DNA from: Cadophora sp. MPI-SDFR-AT-0126
Taxonomy: Eukaryota > Ascomycota > Leotiomycetes > Helotiales > Ploettnerulaceae
Assembly (NCBI GenBank): GCA_020747065.1
Contig: JAGMVK010000018.1
Coordinates: 682,001 to 746,000, forward strand
Direction: 5' to 3'
DNA: 64,000 nt
Below the pieces are notes generated by a model. It ran no database searches. It was not told the DNA's origin and saw only the letters and a program-made list of their open reading frames with translations. Made by a program: the position numbers and the translations under genes. Positions within the stretch are counted from its first letter, which is position 1. Every line of letters begins with the position of its first letter. This document shows, one piece after another, positions 24,293 to 37,304 of the stretch.

Positions 24293-25118
24293 ATCAATCA
24301 GTAAGCCAATCTTCTGTGTATGTACACGAATATCAAGTCGATGGACGAGATCTTGGAGTAACCTAACTTTATGAAATGGTTTATACAAATAAGTGATATT
24401 ACCGTACTTCCCAGCCTTCTCTTCTCTTCTATCGCGACACTTCGTCAGGAACTTAGCATGCATACCTATCCAATCATAAAAGCAAAGCCTGTCTTCACAG
24501 TGGGAGTAGACATCTGCGTGAGTGAGATGTGGGGTAGGAAGACGTTTGAATTTGGATCTGGATCTGAATTTTTCCATTCCTAGTATTGTATCCCATCTTC
24601 CTCTGCTCTATCCTATCCGGTCTCATCTTCTCATCTGATGCTCCAACAACCTTCTCTCCCCAATTTCACGTCCCGGCATCTGACACCGTTGCCCACCAAG
24701 TTAATAGACAACACTGGTCCGTATCCAACCAGGGTTCTTCGAATCTATCTTTCCCAATCTGCTCAATCCCCGACTTCCAATCACCACGAGCCCACCCTTA
24801 TACTACAATAGTACAATACAGTACAGAATAAACAAAAGGTATAATATGTAGTAACAAGTTCGCTTCGCTGAAGAAACAAAAACAAGAAACCGAACCCAGA
24901 ACCCAACCATGTAAATGCAAATCAAAACAAGAAAAGTAAAAAACTCCGTCTCTCGGCATGATATCCAGAGAATGAATGCAAGTGTGTTCCTGCCCAATGA
25001 TATTAAGAGCCATTACCCAATGTCGTAATGTGTGGTGTGTCTGTGTCAGACGTCACAGGATCCGCTAAAGCGCAAGCAACAATTTCAAATGCAACCTCTC
25101 CATCGTCACGCTCAGTCA

Positions 25119-28100
25119 TCACGAAGAAAGAGTAGCGAATCGATCCTCGAAAGCCCTCTTCTTCTCAGCTTCGATCTGGCGCTGGAGACGCTTCGTTTCA
25201 CGGACAGCCTCCTCCCTCTCATTCTGCAACTCCATGACTTCGATCTGAGCGACGTTCATGCGTCCAACGACTTCTTCCATCTCCCTATCCGCTTCAGCAA
25301 GCGCGGCTTCAAGTTCGACAACTCGTTGCTTGAGGTACTCCATCTTGGAATCCTCGGAGACGGTCATGGCTTTGCCGGATGAAGTGGACATAATCCTAGG
25401 TGCTCGCGACGAATTGGCGAACATAGGCGAGATAGGGGTCTTTGGTCCGAAAGAACGTGTGGAGCGGACTCCCTCCTTCATGCGCTGGAGCTGGAGGTTG
25501 TGACTTTCCTTCAAGTCGCGGATTTCGTCCTCGTGACGGGAAACCTTGTCCTCCGTGTTTTGTTGAGCGGCCATCAGTTGGTCCTCCAGAGACTTGAGCT
25601 TGCTCTGCATGAACATGATCTTCTCAGCATTGGCCTTTTGATCCCTATCTCCACGCTCGATGGTCTCTGAAAGACGTTGTCGAAGAGTCGAGTTTGTAGC
25701 AAGCTGCTGGCGGACCTGGACGGCGAGCTCCTCAACGCGCTTGGCTGACCCACGAAGTTCTTCTGCGAGAGCAACTTCGTTGCCCATGTGAAGTCTCTCT
25801 CCATCACGTAGGGTATCGGATTGCTCGCGAAGTGCATTCACCTCCTTTTGAGCAAAGTCTCTCTCAGAAATGGCATCTGCGAGGCTCTTCTCGAGCTCTT
25901 TCATAGCCTGCTCGGTCGCCTGATCTCTGGCACTTGAAGTCTCCAGGTTCTTGACGCGCTCTAGAGATTCAGCGTATGCTTGCTGTAATTCTCTGTACGC
26001 TTTTTCGAGTGACTCGGATGAGACGGTGCCGGATGCGCTTCGTTCACGTGGTCCAGTTGGAATGAGTATATCCTTCTCGTAGAGAAGAGATCGTAAAGAA
26101 CCAATTTCCTGCTCGGCCCGGTCCAAGTCCATCTTGAGTCCGCTAAGACCCTTTTCGCATTGCCACTTCTGTTCAATGGCCTCTTCTGCACGGCGTCGTA
26201 GGACGTTGATTTCCTTCCGAAGATTCGCTACCTCCTTGTCATAGCCGACCCTTCTTGGAGAACTTGAAAGAGCTCGGTCGCGTTCGATTTCGAGTTGGCG
26301 AATCTTCTTCTGGTTCTCCCGATTCTGATGTTCCTGACGTTCGAGGAGACTCTTAAGTGCTGAATGTAGGGCATCCCGCTGCATCTCAATATCCTTAACT
26401 CGCTCTGCTAGTGCATCCCTTGATTCGGCAGTCTTGACAGATGCTGACCTTGTCAAAGACGGCGGTCTTGTTCTGGTGGTCCCGTTCCCTTGGGCAACTG
26501 AATTTGACCGGAACAGGCCGGAAGATCTGCTGGCAGGGGCGGGCGAAGCTTCCTCCGCTATGGTATTAAATTTCTTCATCTGCTGCTGCATCTCCATCTG
26601 CAGTCTCTGGGCATTAATTAAGGTAATATTTTCGTTCTTCAGGGTTTGCAGTTCTTGCTGCGTCTTCGTTTGCTCATAGGTGAGCTTCTCATGCTGGGCA
26701 GCTTGGGCTTCAAGTCCTTCAACCCGAGCTCGCAATCCTGGGACAATTTCATCCCGTAAATTATCCCTCTCATTATGGGAGCTTTGTAGTTCTCCCTTTA
26801 GTGCGGTGAGGAGGTCTTCAAAATTATCCTTGACTTGTCTCTCTTCAGCCAGTCTCCTTCGGAGGTCTTCGCAGGTAGCTTCGAGGTCTCTCAGTCGGCC
26901 ATTGGCGTCCATGGAGTTTATTGAAGCGAGGTCGACCTTTGACGGTTAGTAACGTTCACTATTGGGTATGGGCTCCACCAACCTGAGAAGCTTTCTCTTC
27001 TAGGTTGCGAATCTGCGATTCAAGGTGTTTCCTTCTCGTCCTCTCATCTTGAACTTTGTTGGTCAATTCCAGTCGCATTTGAGCTTTCTCTTGCTCAGCT
27101 TTCCGGAGTAGCCGGTCCATCTCGTCTTGTTTGGAGTCTGGTTCTCCATATCTGACCGAGCTAGTACCAGAATCCGAAAAGTAATCGCTTGTTCGTTTCC
27201 CAGGACTGGAGGATAAGTTTAGTGCTTCTGACTGTAGCCGTTCGACAAGATCTTCTAGGTCCATTTCTCTCCGTATCGAGGAAGCCAGCTCGGAGCTGAT
27301 CTCCTTCAGCTCCTTCTCCATCTCTTCGACTTGTACTGGTGTGGTAGGTGTTGCCAATGGTAGTTGGAGAAATGAACTTCCAAAATAACCACCCGTATCG
27401 GCGTTGGCCTTTGGGACATCAATAGCTCTGGGTATGTTTCTGGCGGGTGGTTTGGAGACATCAGTAGGAGTAAGGTTGCTTTCAAACGGACGAGGTGACG
27501 GTATCGGAGAATAGTCTTTCTCGGAAGAAAAGGTTGTCGAAGACGCAGGAGAGGTATTACCCCAACCAAACAAAGATCCAAGCTTTGACCCTCCTGGTGA
27601 TTTTGGTTGTGACTTTTGTATGGTGGTGGTAGAATCGTTCGAAAAGCTTCGGGTATTAACGTTTATTGTATGTGGTGGTTCAGGTTTCGTGGAAAAAAGC
27701 GACATAGTAGATCGCGAATTAGAGACGGAGCTAGAGTCGCTGTACCATAGGCTTGTGGATTCCGACGCAGACGTGAGAGCAGATTCGCTGGTCAACCTCG
27801 CATGCCTGGACTCTGAGTCCGATGATGACGATTGCGGGAAACTGTGGGATGGGACTGCGAGGTTCGGACTCTTGGGACGGGGAAGATGCTGTTCCAAGTT
27901 TGCTGGGTGATTGGGTAACGACGTGTCAGAAGCTGCGCCAGACGTCAAAGCCACCGGTTCGTTTGGAAATCTGCGAGCTCTGTCAGAAGGATATCTTAAT
28001 GACGTTGAAACGACTTCGTTTCACGGGAGCAAAAAGCCTATATACCTCGAGAAACCTTGTGCCGTGTGTTCTGTCGGAGCATACGGCGCTTTAAAGGTTG

Positions 28101-28476
28101 GAGGAAAGTCGTGGAGGGTCGGACTGTCTACAGAGTATGGTCTCACGTATGGTTGGTCGGGTGGTTGCAACTTCGTAACGAGATGCTCTCCGGAAGAGAA
28201 TCTCGTCGCCAAGGGGGACGCTGTTGATGGCAGTGGTTTTCTGCGTACTGGCGACGACGATGTCGAGCTGGTCGAGGTGATGGAGGAAAGGGTTTCTGTA
28301 CGGGATCGGACCGAGACTGATAGATTCTCTGGGCGAGTGACAGTCGTTCTTCGGGAATCTTGGTGGTGTGGAGGAGGGTTGCTGACGCTCGGAAGGTCAG
28401 ATGAATCGTGAGATGTATCAGACAGAGCAGCGGTATGGTGGTGGTGGGTAAGGGTGGTGCGAGCGGCGGACGCCAT
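25119..28476 (-). CDS. Large coiled-coil protein with disordered N-terminus
   Basis: Model complement(join(25119..26936, 26983..27979, 28046..28476)) gives 1,081 residues. The introns are 66 bp (27980-28045) and 46 bp (26937-26982, with a CTAAC branch site). Residues 1 to about 240 are Ser/Thr/Pro/His-rich and disordered; a GSLFGWG segment sits inside. From about residue 245 to the end the sequence is heptad-rich Glu/Lys/Leu/Arg coiled coil, broken near residues 600-640 by a Ser/Pro-rich linker (SRSSGLFRSNS). Fungal genomes carry such proteins under names like M protein repeat protein; that label says only that they are coiled coils. A cytoskeletal or scaffold role is likely but not shown. 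The frame stays open upstream to an ATG at 28998, so a 174-residue longer N-terminus is possible; I prefer 28476 because the upstream part looks like translated leader. Confidence 0.8.
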
Positions 28477-29850
28477 GTTGATTATTATATTATTGTGCAG
28501 ACTTGTCAGATTGTGCTGAGGGACCGAACGACATTGGATAAGGGCAAGATGTGCAATTCCAAGTGCAATTATTCCATTTGGAGCAGATGTGACGTTGAAT
28601 ACGGGACTGGTGGTGAACTTTGGCTTGTCTTTGGGTGGAAGGTCGAGATTGCAATTCGCGAGATACGCCCCTGGCTCGAGTGCAGAGAGGCTGGCACCCG
28701 GAGAGGAAAGGTCGAGGAAGTGGCTCCCTCTTCTCGGCCCCACTGCCCAGCACAGGACGGTTGGTGAGCAGGAGGCCACACCGATGAGGGATGGCGTGCA
28801 GAAGGGAGAGAGGGGCGGTGGTAGGGGTGAGAGTGAGAAAGACGGGGAGGAGATTGGTGAGAGCAGGGTTGAAGGACTCGAAGAAAGGGAGAAGCGTTCG
28901 AAGGGTTCGGTGAGCCAGGGAGGGATTCGTCGATTCTGTTGGCGAGGATGGGGAGCAGAACGGCCCCAGCGCTTGGAAAGGATTAGTGTCAGGGGCATCC
29001 ACGCCAGGAACAGGAACAGGAAGGGAGAGACAGGGTATAGTGCAGTACAGTGCAGTAAGAGACGCGCCGAGCAGGGGGCTGAACAGAAAGGGACGCGCCA
29101 CTAAAAGCCAATCAACACCCCGATGCAAGAATGGTCTGGACGCCGTCGCACGCACTCAGGTCAATTCAGAACAATCAAGATCCAGGGGGGAGATCGGTAT
29201 CTCTGTTTGGAAAGACCAATGACAATCTGATAATCTTGGAAGATCTTTGCAATTTTGCCGATTTAGAGTTATGCTTGTCGAGGCTCTCAAGAGTTGATCC
29301 AATTGCATGAATAGTTGTGGATTTCGAGTGGTTTGTTCTAGGCTTCGGCAGTGGGATAGGGCGGTGTAAGGGAAGGACAGAACAGGGGAGGTATTGCCAT
29401 TCCACTCCATTGCCAGATCCAACCTCAATTTCAAGGTACTGACTGTACGCAATTCAGCCAGACCAATCAGACCTCTCAATTGAAGCCAGCCGCTCAATCG
29501 TTCAGCCACGAGGAAAGGCTGTCTTCGATGTCACATACAAGATAATCTCGGGCAACACAATTAGATCCTTGCGTACAAAATATTGTATCCAAACATAACT
29601 CACAAATAACTCAATCCCTCTCCACATCCACAATTACAAAGCTGATGACTTACAGTCCCCATTTCCATCCTTGTGCTTCCGCGAATCATTCATGCCAACC
29701 ATCCTATCAATCACAAATTCTTGATGACCGCATTTCACGTCTTAATGCATCGCTTTAAGGGGTTTCATGGGCTCGGATACTTGTACACCCCCCTTAGTCC
29801 TGCCTTCTTTTCTTCTGCTCCATCATCCCGCTCTGCTTATCCAGCGATAA

Positions 29851-29872
29851 CATGCGCATGCGCATGCGCATG
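29851..29872. repeat. 22-bp perfect palindrome built of alternating CATGCG units
   Basis: Positions 29851-29872 read the same on both strands and alternate purine and pyrimidine throughout, made of repeated CATGCG. Such a tract can form a cruciform or left-handed DNA. No function is implied. Confidence 0.9.
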
Positions 29873-32800
29873 CCATGCACGTTTCTATCATATCAGACTC
29901 ACGATATCAGAAAACACAAAGCTGCAGCTTACCGTTGACCGTTTTCTCTGCATTCTTCTGTACTCCGTACCCTGTCTCACTGCATGCTTCCTTGCCCCTC
30001 ACCCAATGCAACCTTCCAAGAACCCCCCATCGGCCACACAAAACAAATTCGGAAACTCGATATCACAATCCCACCCATTTGCATAAAACCTTCAAAAATG
30101 GCAATCACAGAACATTTCATTTCATTTCTTTGTGAGGATAAGCAGACAAAGATCCTCGAGTGAGCGGGCCACTCTAAAAATAATCAAGCCTTGAGATCTA
30201 ATTACACATCCAGATCATGTGGGGAAAGCCTCAGGCTGTTTTGGGAAATATCTAATAAGATTATGCTTTCTCGGGTACTGGAGATCCCCATCATCCCAGA
30301 CCCGAAAGCAGAATAGCGAAGAACGCCCGTCAACAACACCGTCCATCTCCTCCACGCTCTAGCTCACAACCGAGTCATGATCATGATCACGATCACCACC
30401 AGTCGTCCTCTCTCAAGTCTTCAGCATTTCATTTCTATTCTTTTGTACTGTACCCTTCCCTTCAAGGCAATCGAAGCGCCATCAAACGCGGCTGGGGAAA
30501 AAAAAACATTATTTTTCCTTTTCTCCTCCCCATTAAGGTTTCGCCCCTCTCATGCGCAGCCTTTCTCTCCGTCTCAGTTTCACCCAAGACAATGGTTCGT
30601 TCGTCAGTCAAGCAAGCTCACGGACTGGTTTGACGGCCCAGCACAAACATCTTCAAACGAAGAAACATTCAATTCGCTAACGATAGCTGGGACACCCCTT
30701 CCGCGCCTAAACGTCAACTTCATGCTGCGGCAGGCTTCCTTCTTCACCTAGTCGGACTTTTTTTTTTTGTTTGACGAGAAGAATGGATCAAACCACACAA
30801 CCAGCAGTTCAAAAACGTCTCTTTTACCGACCGAAAGAAGAAACATTTTCGCGCCCTCCCTTCCAGTCGGGTTGGATTTGCTGTCCCCCTCTCATCATCA
30901 ATGCTTCAATACTTCTGTACTTCGCTCCGCAGTCCGGAAAGAGCGAGCGAACCGAATAGACCGAACCAGATCAGATCAGATCTTACACCCAGTGATTCAC
31001 AAGCATCCATTCTTCCTCTTCAGTCAAAATAAGCACGTTACTTTCCGTTTCCCCTTCCCTTCCAGTCGGATGGATTCGCGAAATCTCCTCCTCCTGCCAT
31101 CCCTGAATTCTCCTGCACTTCGGAAGAAAGGAGGAACGGAGCGACACCGACTAGCCGTATACCAGTACGAAGCGTCTGTTCGTCCTGTCCTAGCAGATTT
31201 ATGTTTCGTTCGCTTGCACTCGGTTGATTCGTGATGTTTTCCTTACTTTCTTCTTAGACTTTTAAGATGTCTTGCGGATGCACGTCTCCGGTCCGGTCCG
31301 AGGATTGATGCTCAGAGCTTGCTTCGTCTGGAAAGCAGCCTCATCTCCTATACTTTTCTTCTTCCTTTTTTCGAAAAAGTGAGTTTTGTTGAACTTGATT
31401 CACCTTGATGTGCTACCGAGGCGTGCCCCTGAGCAGAGCAACACAACAGGTTGCGCGCATTTCTTAACTTTCACTGGAGGACGGCGTTCTATTCCAGCAA
31501 TCGGTAACCGGCATCCTCTTCTCTTTAAAGGGAGTATGGAATGTATGTTACAACCATCGCGTAGCAAATGAGAAAAGTTCTGTCAGGGTTCTAAGTAACC
31601 GTTGCACGAGCCTCGCTGAATAGATCTCGTTAGCATTATCCACAACGAAGAGAGGAAGTCCCTCATACATCGAGCCCCAAACTAAGATACCTACTATACT
31701 TAAGGAGTATCAAAGGCAATATTTCAACGTCTCGTTTGGTATACAAGTGCGGAGCAGCAAGCAAAATCACATTCGTAGTTTATACCAATGAAGATGGAAA
31801 CTCTCGCTTTCCAAATACAGACTTTTACTCTTTCTCAAACACTCAACCGCATTTGCTACTTTCCTTCTACCTCTCTATTCATGTCTTGCTTATCTGTTCC
31901 CAAGATTCTTCGATTTGGGACCCGAAGAAGTAGGTGAGGAGAGGAAGAGGGATGTATCCTCGCAGATCACCCAGATGGGCATGGGTTTGCCCTCTCGACT
32001 GCTGGCAGGCTGCTTATGAATGCAAGGTGAGGAGGTGGAGATTGCCTGTACGTACTGGAATGGCTTCATTGAGGCAGGGAGGAGAGTGTGGTATCCGCGA
32101 GATGCGAATGGTGCGTTGATGGATATTGGGATGGAGATTGGAGAGTACGAGGCATGAGAGGAGGGAAGTTGAGTCAGGGTTGCTGACTGCGGTGTGTTTT
32201 TGTGATTTCCAGAGAGCAGCTGAAGTCCAAGGCGGGTAAGTTTGAAGACATTTGACTAACAGAATCTTGAAGCAGCTGATCACTTGAGGTTTGTCCATTT
32301 TCCTGTTCCTTACCTGAAGCTCACCTCAGGTCAGGTCTGTAGTTGTTTTCTCACAATACCCTCTCGTACTGCCACGGACTGTGCTGCTCTCTATCGAAAC
32401 ATACAGAAACTCAGAAATTCCTTCTCATCGTTTAAGCAGTGCAACATGAATCACACTTTCCGGAATACAAAAACACGGCAAGACCGACAGAAAAACAGTA
32501 ATACTGTACGACATCGTATGCCGCTGACCCCGTACCTGTCTTTGTCTCCTCGGATAATTTCAACAAACATGTTCGCTCAGTCCTCAGCCCTCTTCGCGGT
32601 CTCCAAGTTGCTGCAAGGTACAGCTAACAACATAAAATAGGTACCGAATGGCTGTGCCTCTAAATATCATTACGATGCTCCGATTTAACGTTGCGTGCAG
32701 CGCATATAGACTCCCAAAACGAAAAGGAAGAGATTTTTGCTGCATTTTGCCAGCCTGAGGTTCGAGGGGAATGCTTGCCAAGACTGCTATTTTTGGGATA

Positions 32801-33065
32801 CGATACTGTAGCAGTGCCGGTTGTATGACGATGATCTCACTTATGCAGTATTTCGTATTCAGGGTTGTTCTCGATGTTAATTGCATCATAGCTTGTGGAT
32901 GATCGGCTGCTGATGGCGATGGCGATGTTCTGATGCACGGATTTGTATGCAGACACGAGATAATGAGGTAGCGATGATGGTGATGAGTAGCTTTGCCGAG
33001 ATAGGTATAAGAAGGTGAGTGCAAATTTGAGAAATTGATTCATCATTCACAGCAAATGACACTTC

Positions 33066-33072
33066 TATATAT
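33066..33072 (+). promoter_or_regulatory. Candidate TATA box of the secreted-protein gene
   Basis: TATATAT lies 149 bp upstream of the start codon of the small secreted protein, a spacing compatible with a short leader. It is the only such element close to that gene. Confidence 0.35.
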
Positions 33073-33214
33073 CAACCCGAGTCCACGAAATCAGTCCAAT
33101 TCTCTAATCGACGTCAACTTTTCAAATCCTCACCCTTCAATTCCCAACTCATCCCAACAATCTACCAAGCAAACCTAACCAAACCAAACCTAACCAAGCA
33201 ACTGCACCATCAAA

Positions 33215-33786
33215 ATGAAGACCTCCTCCCTCCTCCTCACAATCACCTTCCTCTTCACCAGCACTCTCGCCCTCCCCTTCCCAGCAATCACCTCCTACCC
33301 CACCAAAACTAGCTGGCGCGTCTCCAACTACACAGAAGGTTGCTCACCAGGCGGGTGCGTCTACAGCTTCGACATCGCATCTCCATCCACGCCATCTTCC
33401 CTCAAAGAACCATGTCAGTAAACCTCCATCCTTCACCTATCCCCTCCCCATCCCCCTCTTTCCCATCCCTCTCCTTCCCCAAACCCAAACCCAAACCCAA
33501 ACCCTCCCAACCCTCAAACTCCCCCAAACTAACCCCCTCCTCCTCTCCAGCCTTCCACACAATCTGCACAGGCACCAACGTAGCCGGGTCCATGCAACCC
33601 TGTTCCAACCCCGCCATAACCGCAAACTCGCTGCCCCTCCCAGGCGCATTCACGCTGGTGATCCAGCACGAGTGGACGACTGAGGAGGGGGTAACGTATT
33701 TTCTGGGAGGAAATAGGACGGTGGAGATTGGTGGGTATCCGAAGGGGTTTCTGGTGGAGCAGACGGAGGTTAGTGCGATTGCTTGA
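33215..33786 (+). CDS. Small secreted protein with four cysteines, effector-like
   Basis: Model join(33215..33413, 33551..33786) gives 144 residues. The intron is 137 bp, long for this window and made almost wholly of C-rich repeats. Residues 1 to about 20 are a clear signal peptide (MKTSSLLLTITFLFTSTLA). The mature part has four Cys: two in EGCSPGGCVYSFDI and two after the intron (TICTGTN and QPCSNPA), which suggests two disulfides. It also has a possible N-glycosylation site in SNYTEG and a predicted beta-rich C-terminal half (FLGGNRTVEIGG). The W..SNYT..C...YSFDI pattern recalls AA1-like/Alt a 1-like secreted proteins of ascomycetes, a weak resemblance. It stands alone in a gene-poor region. 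It could be an effector or a cell-wall-associated protein. Confidence 0.75.
33478..33504. repeat. CCCAAA repeats inside the intron of the secreted-protein gene
   Basis: Four copies of CCCAAA plus a partial one lie inside the 33414-33550 intron. The unit differs from the TTAGGG-type telomere repeat, so this is not a telomere remnant. Confidence 0.85.
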
Positions 33787-36011
33787 GTGGAGGATGGATT
33801 GTGGGGATGGGAAAGGGAAGGGGTGAAGGAGGGGAGTGCGTGGTTATGGAGGTTTAGATTGGGGATTTTGGTGTTTAGTTCCAGGAGGTTTAGACGTATG
33901 CTAAATCTTAATGAACAGGAATCATCAATCAATTTTAGTCTTTCGCGGAAGTCTGGTCGAAGGTTGGCCGAGAACAGATGCTGCTGACCTCTCGAAGATT
34001 ACAAACTCGCGAGTTTTAACCTCCATTTCCCCACTACACATCTTCACTTTATACTTCATCATTGTTAACAATCAAGTCTTCCTATTAAATTGGTCACAAC
34101 ACCTTCTGCAAATCCAATCTCAGTCAGTTCATACCCAAAGACCGATTCCTCAGTCAACAACACATCTGCCACGAACTCGCTCAAGAACAACAACCCCCCC
34201 CCCAACCTATCCACGGCAGCCACACAGGCGGAACTTTCTAGTCAACGTCAAGTCAATGAAATCGAATCCGAAGCCTCTCATTTCAAGTCAAGAGTGCTAT
34301 CTACCAGACGAAGCGCTCCAAGCTTTCCAAGCTCAGTACATATCCCCCCAAATCTCAACCTTTTAAATAAGCGAAGGCAAGTCAACAAGCGACACCACAG
34401 CAAACTTTAAACGACCAAGACATCCCCGAGATCGGGCACACCCACCTCGAGATCTAAAAACAGTATGGACTTATGGGGACCGAGATATTTAGATCGGTTG
34501 ATGGTGTATCTGCCCAGGTTCCACAAGGCAATAAGTCATGTATGGTATAATCACAGGACAGGACAGAGACAAGCGAATCCCAATCCTGCTACATTGTAAT
34601 CAAGAGATGAAACACATAAAGTCATCAGACACACTAGTACAAAACTCTCCAAACAGCACCCAAAAAATCCTTCTGAAAGTCACACTACTCCTCACCTCAC
34701 CACACCCACCAGCCACTCTCACTCTCACTTAGCCCCCCGCCTCTCACCTCACCCGCCAACTCACCAAACCCCTCGTCTCCCACAACCCTCCTCTCAATCC
34801 AAAACATCGCACCACGCTGCAGCCAGCGTTACTTTACCTGACTTGGATACCGCCAAAACTCACTACCGGCATCTTTAGCGTCTCTTGATAGGTGACGTTG
34901 GCATACTCGTCGGTGCCTCGGACTCATGGAGAAGGCTGAGTGCTAAGTGAGACGGCTGGCCGTCTTTGTTCAACCTACCCAGAAAGGACGCGACACTGTC
35001 CCATATAACCGTCTTGTAACTTGGCCCTTGCAGTTGATAAGATGCCAAATGGGATATTATACTGCTCCTAGGAGGTAACCTTGTCCTCACGGAAGGGTTT
35101 TTATCTCTTTCGTCTGTTTATGGTACTGTGTTGGGTGTAGCAAGAAAGCATTGCTACAGAAATAAAGAGTAGAGACCACATTCTGGGAAAGAGAATGGTA
35201 TTTCCACAGACTCTAAGCTGCCTTTCCCTTCCAAACATCTTATCAGAAAGAAAGTTGTATGCAGAAATAGAAGAATAGTCTCACATCACATCTAGGCAAC
35301 AAGCAGAACGACGAAACAAAATCCAGATGCGAACGCAGTATATTCATACCACACTTCTGTCTAAAAAATGCACCGCATACTAGCACGTAGCTATGAAGAG
35401 AGCACACTTGGGTATAATGTGCTTGTGATAGTCGGCCGCCCAGGCCTCGTTAAAAACCGACGAGGCGCACAGACCAAAACCAGACCACCAGATCCAGCCA
35501 GAAGATGTTGAAGTTCTCCCTAAACGCCAGAATATTTGCTAATGCTGCTCTCTATGATGCAGTGTTTGAAAAAATCAGTATCAAAATCGGGAAATTATAG
35601 ACAGACTCCCATTCCTGCGAGGACAGAGGAGCCCTTTCCCGTTGATATGTGATGCCCTGCCTGCCTTATCTACGGTCTATGTTGAAAGACTTTTATCTTC
35701 TTTGCGCTTTATCTTTTTGTGCACCTTGCTTGCCCACAAAAACGTTCAAAACAGAAGAGGAAGCTTCGAAAAAATGCGGATCCTTGCTGGATGGATGAAA
35801 AGCATCGTGAATGTTGGTGAAATGTGCCGATTATCGAGTTAAGAAAGAAAAACTCCGTTGTAACCCCGAGGTCGTTGAGACCATGCCCTTTTTTCGTCAA
35901 ATCATTTCGCCGTGAAATTCCCATAGGAAAAACAGATAGTCTACCCCCGGTAGAAGACGTTGAGTCATTCCACCATATTCATGGCAATGTGTAGGTATTC
36001 TGTGAGGTTAA
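33787..36011. other. Intergenic, no gene seen
   Basis: This is the 3' flank of the secreted-protein gene and of the S-adenosylmethionine synthetase gene. The open frames are short and unconvincing. A homopolymer C run lies near 34193-34204. Confidence 0.45.
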
Positions 36012-37304
36012 TTAGAGAGTGAGAGTCTTTGGCTTCTCCCAGCTGAAGTTCTGGTTGGTGAAGTGACCGTTCTTGGCAGTTTGGAAGTAGATTGGGCGTG
36101 CCAGGTCGAGTTCCTTGACAATGACACCTGGACGGAGATCGAAGTTCTTGTTGATTATTTCAACGAGCTCGGCAGAGGTCCTATCAGATGTGCCGTAGGT
36201 ATCAACGTAGATGGAAAGTGGCTCCGCAACACCAATGGCGTATGAGAGTTGGACGAGAGCACGCCGGGCGAGCTTGGCGTTGACCAAGGACTTAGCAACC
36301 CAACGGGCAACATATGCGGCAGATCTATCGACCTTGGAGAAGTCCTTTCCGGAGAAAGCACCACCACCGTGGGCTCCCCATCCACCGTATGTGTCGACAA
36401 TGATCTTTCGGCCAGTAAGTCCAGCATCACCTTGAGGTCCACCAATGATGAAGAGTCCGGAAGGTTGGATCTACATGTGGAATTAGCAAAGGCAAGAATC
36501 GGCGAATTTGAGCAACAAACGTGGTAAATGGTCTTATCATCCAAATACTTGGCAGGGATAACCTTCTTGATGATCTTCTCCTTGATCTCCTTTCGGAGCT
36601 GCTCAGTGGAGATATCCTCGCTGTGCTGAGCAGAGACGACAACAGTGTCTACTCTGACTGGGACAACAGCACCGTTATCATGCTTGTACTCAATGGTGAC
36701 TTGAGTCTTGGTATCTGGTCTCAGCCATGGCAAGCTTCCGTCTCTGCGAGCAGAAGACATAGCAGCATTGAGCTTGTGTGCCAATTGGAGGGTCAAGGGG
36801 AACAACTCTGGAGTCTCATCGGTGGCATATCCGAACATGATACCCTGATCACCAGCACCCATCTGCTCGAGGGCCTTCTCGTAGTGCAGACCTTGTGCGA
36901 TATCGGGAGATTGTTCCTCAATGGCTACTAAGATGTTGCAAGTCTTGTAGTCGAAGCCCTTCGCTGAGTCGTCGTAACCGATATCCTTGATGGCATTTCG
37001 GATGACCTTTTGGTAGTCGAGGTGTGCCTTGGTGGTGATCTCACCGAAGACCATAATCATACCGGTCTTGGTGGCAGTCTCGCAAGCAACCTTGGAGAGA
37101 GGGTCAACTGCTAAGCAGGCATCGAGAATTGCGTCGGAGACTTGATCAGCAATCTTATCTGGGTGTCCTTCTCCTACAGACTCGGACTAATGGAGATCGT
37201 CAGTAACTGTCCTGGCGATGGTGTCACCAAACTCCCAAGACAACACTTACGGTGAACAGGAAGTGTCCCTGGTTGTGGTGAGCAACTCCGTTAGTGGTGA
37301 CCAT
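36012..37304 (-). CDS. SAM1: S-adenosylmethionine synthetase
   Basis: Model complement(join(36012..36470, 36521..37186, 37251..37304)) gives 392 residues, close to the usual 380-400. The introns are 64 bp and 50 bp. The enzyme makes S-adenosylmethionine from methionine and ATP in the cytosol. Signatures are GHPDK at 25-29, the methionine/ATP-binding GAGDQG at 128-133, and the glycine-rich GGGAFSGKD at 275-283. All three repeated sub-domains are present and no key residue is missing. The first exon is only 18 codons. The gene diverges from GPN3, with 916 bp between the start codons. Confidence 0.96.

Larger units (their letters stand above)
22465..25118. other. Intergenic, pyrimidine-rich with simple repeats
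   Basis: This lies between two genes whose 3' ends face each other. From about 23060 to 24170 the plus strand is extremely rich in C and T and holds small tandem repeats. No coding sequence is recognised. Confidence 0.45.
28477..33214. other. Gene-poor stretch
   Basis: The first 700 bp are probably leader and promoter of the coiled-coil gene. Several long frames at 28.5-29.2 kb on both strands overlap each other and look like by-products of GC-rich leader DNA. The rest is pyrimidine-rich with homopolymer runs (A8 near 30487, T10 near 30759). No gene is recognised. Confidence 0.4.

Noticed and set aside
28490..29155. 221-codon minus-strand frame upstream of the coiled-coil gene
   Set aside because: It overlaps another open frame on the same strand and reads as GC-rich leader sequence; there is no domain.
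33478..33504. CCCAAA tandem repeats as a telomere-like tract
   Set aside because: The unit differs from the fungal TTAGGG/CCCTAA repeat and lies inside a short intron.
33402..33932. Minus-strand 176-codon frame
   Set aside because: It is antisense to the secreted-protein gene and its C-rich intron; the Gly-rich composition comes from the intron repeats.
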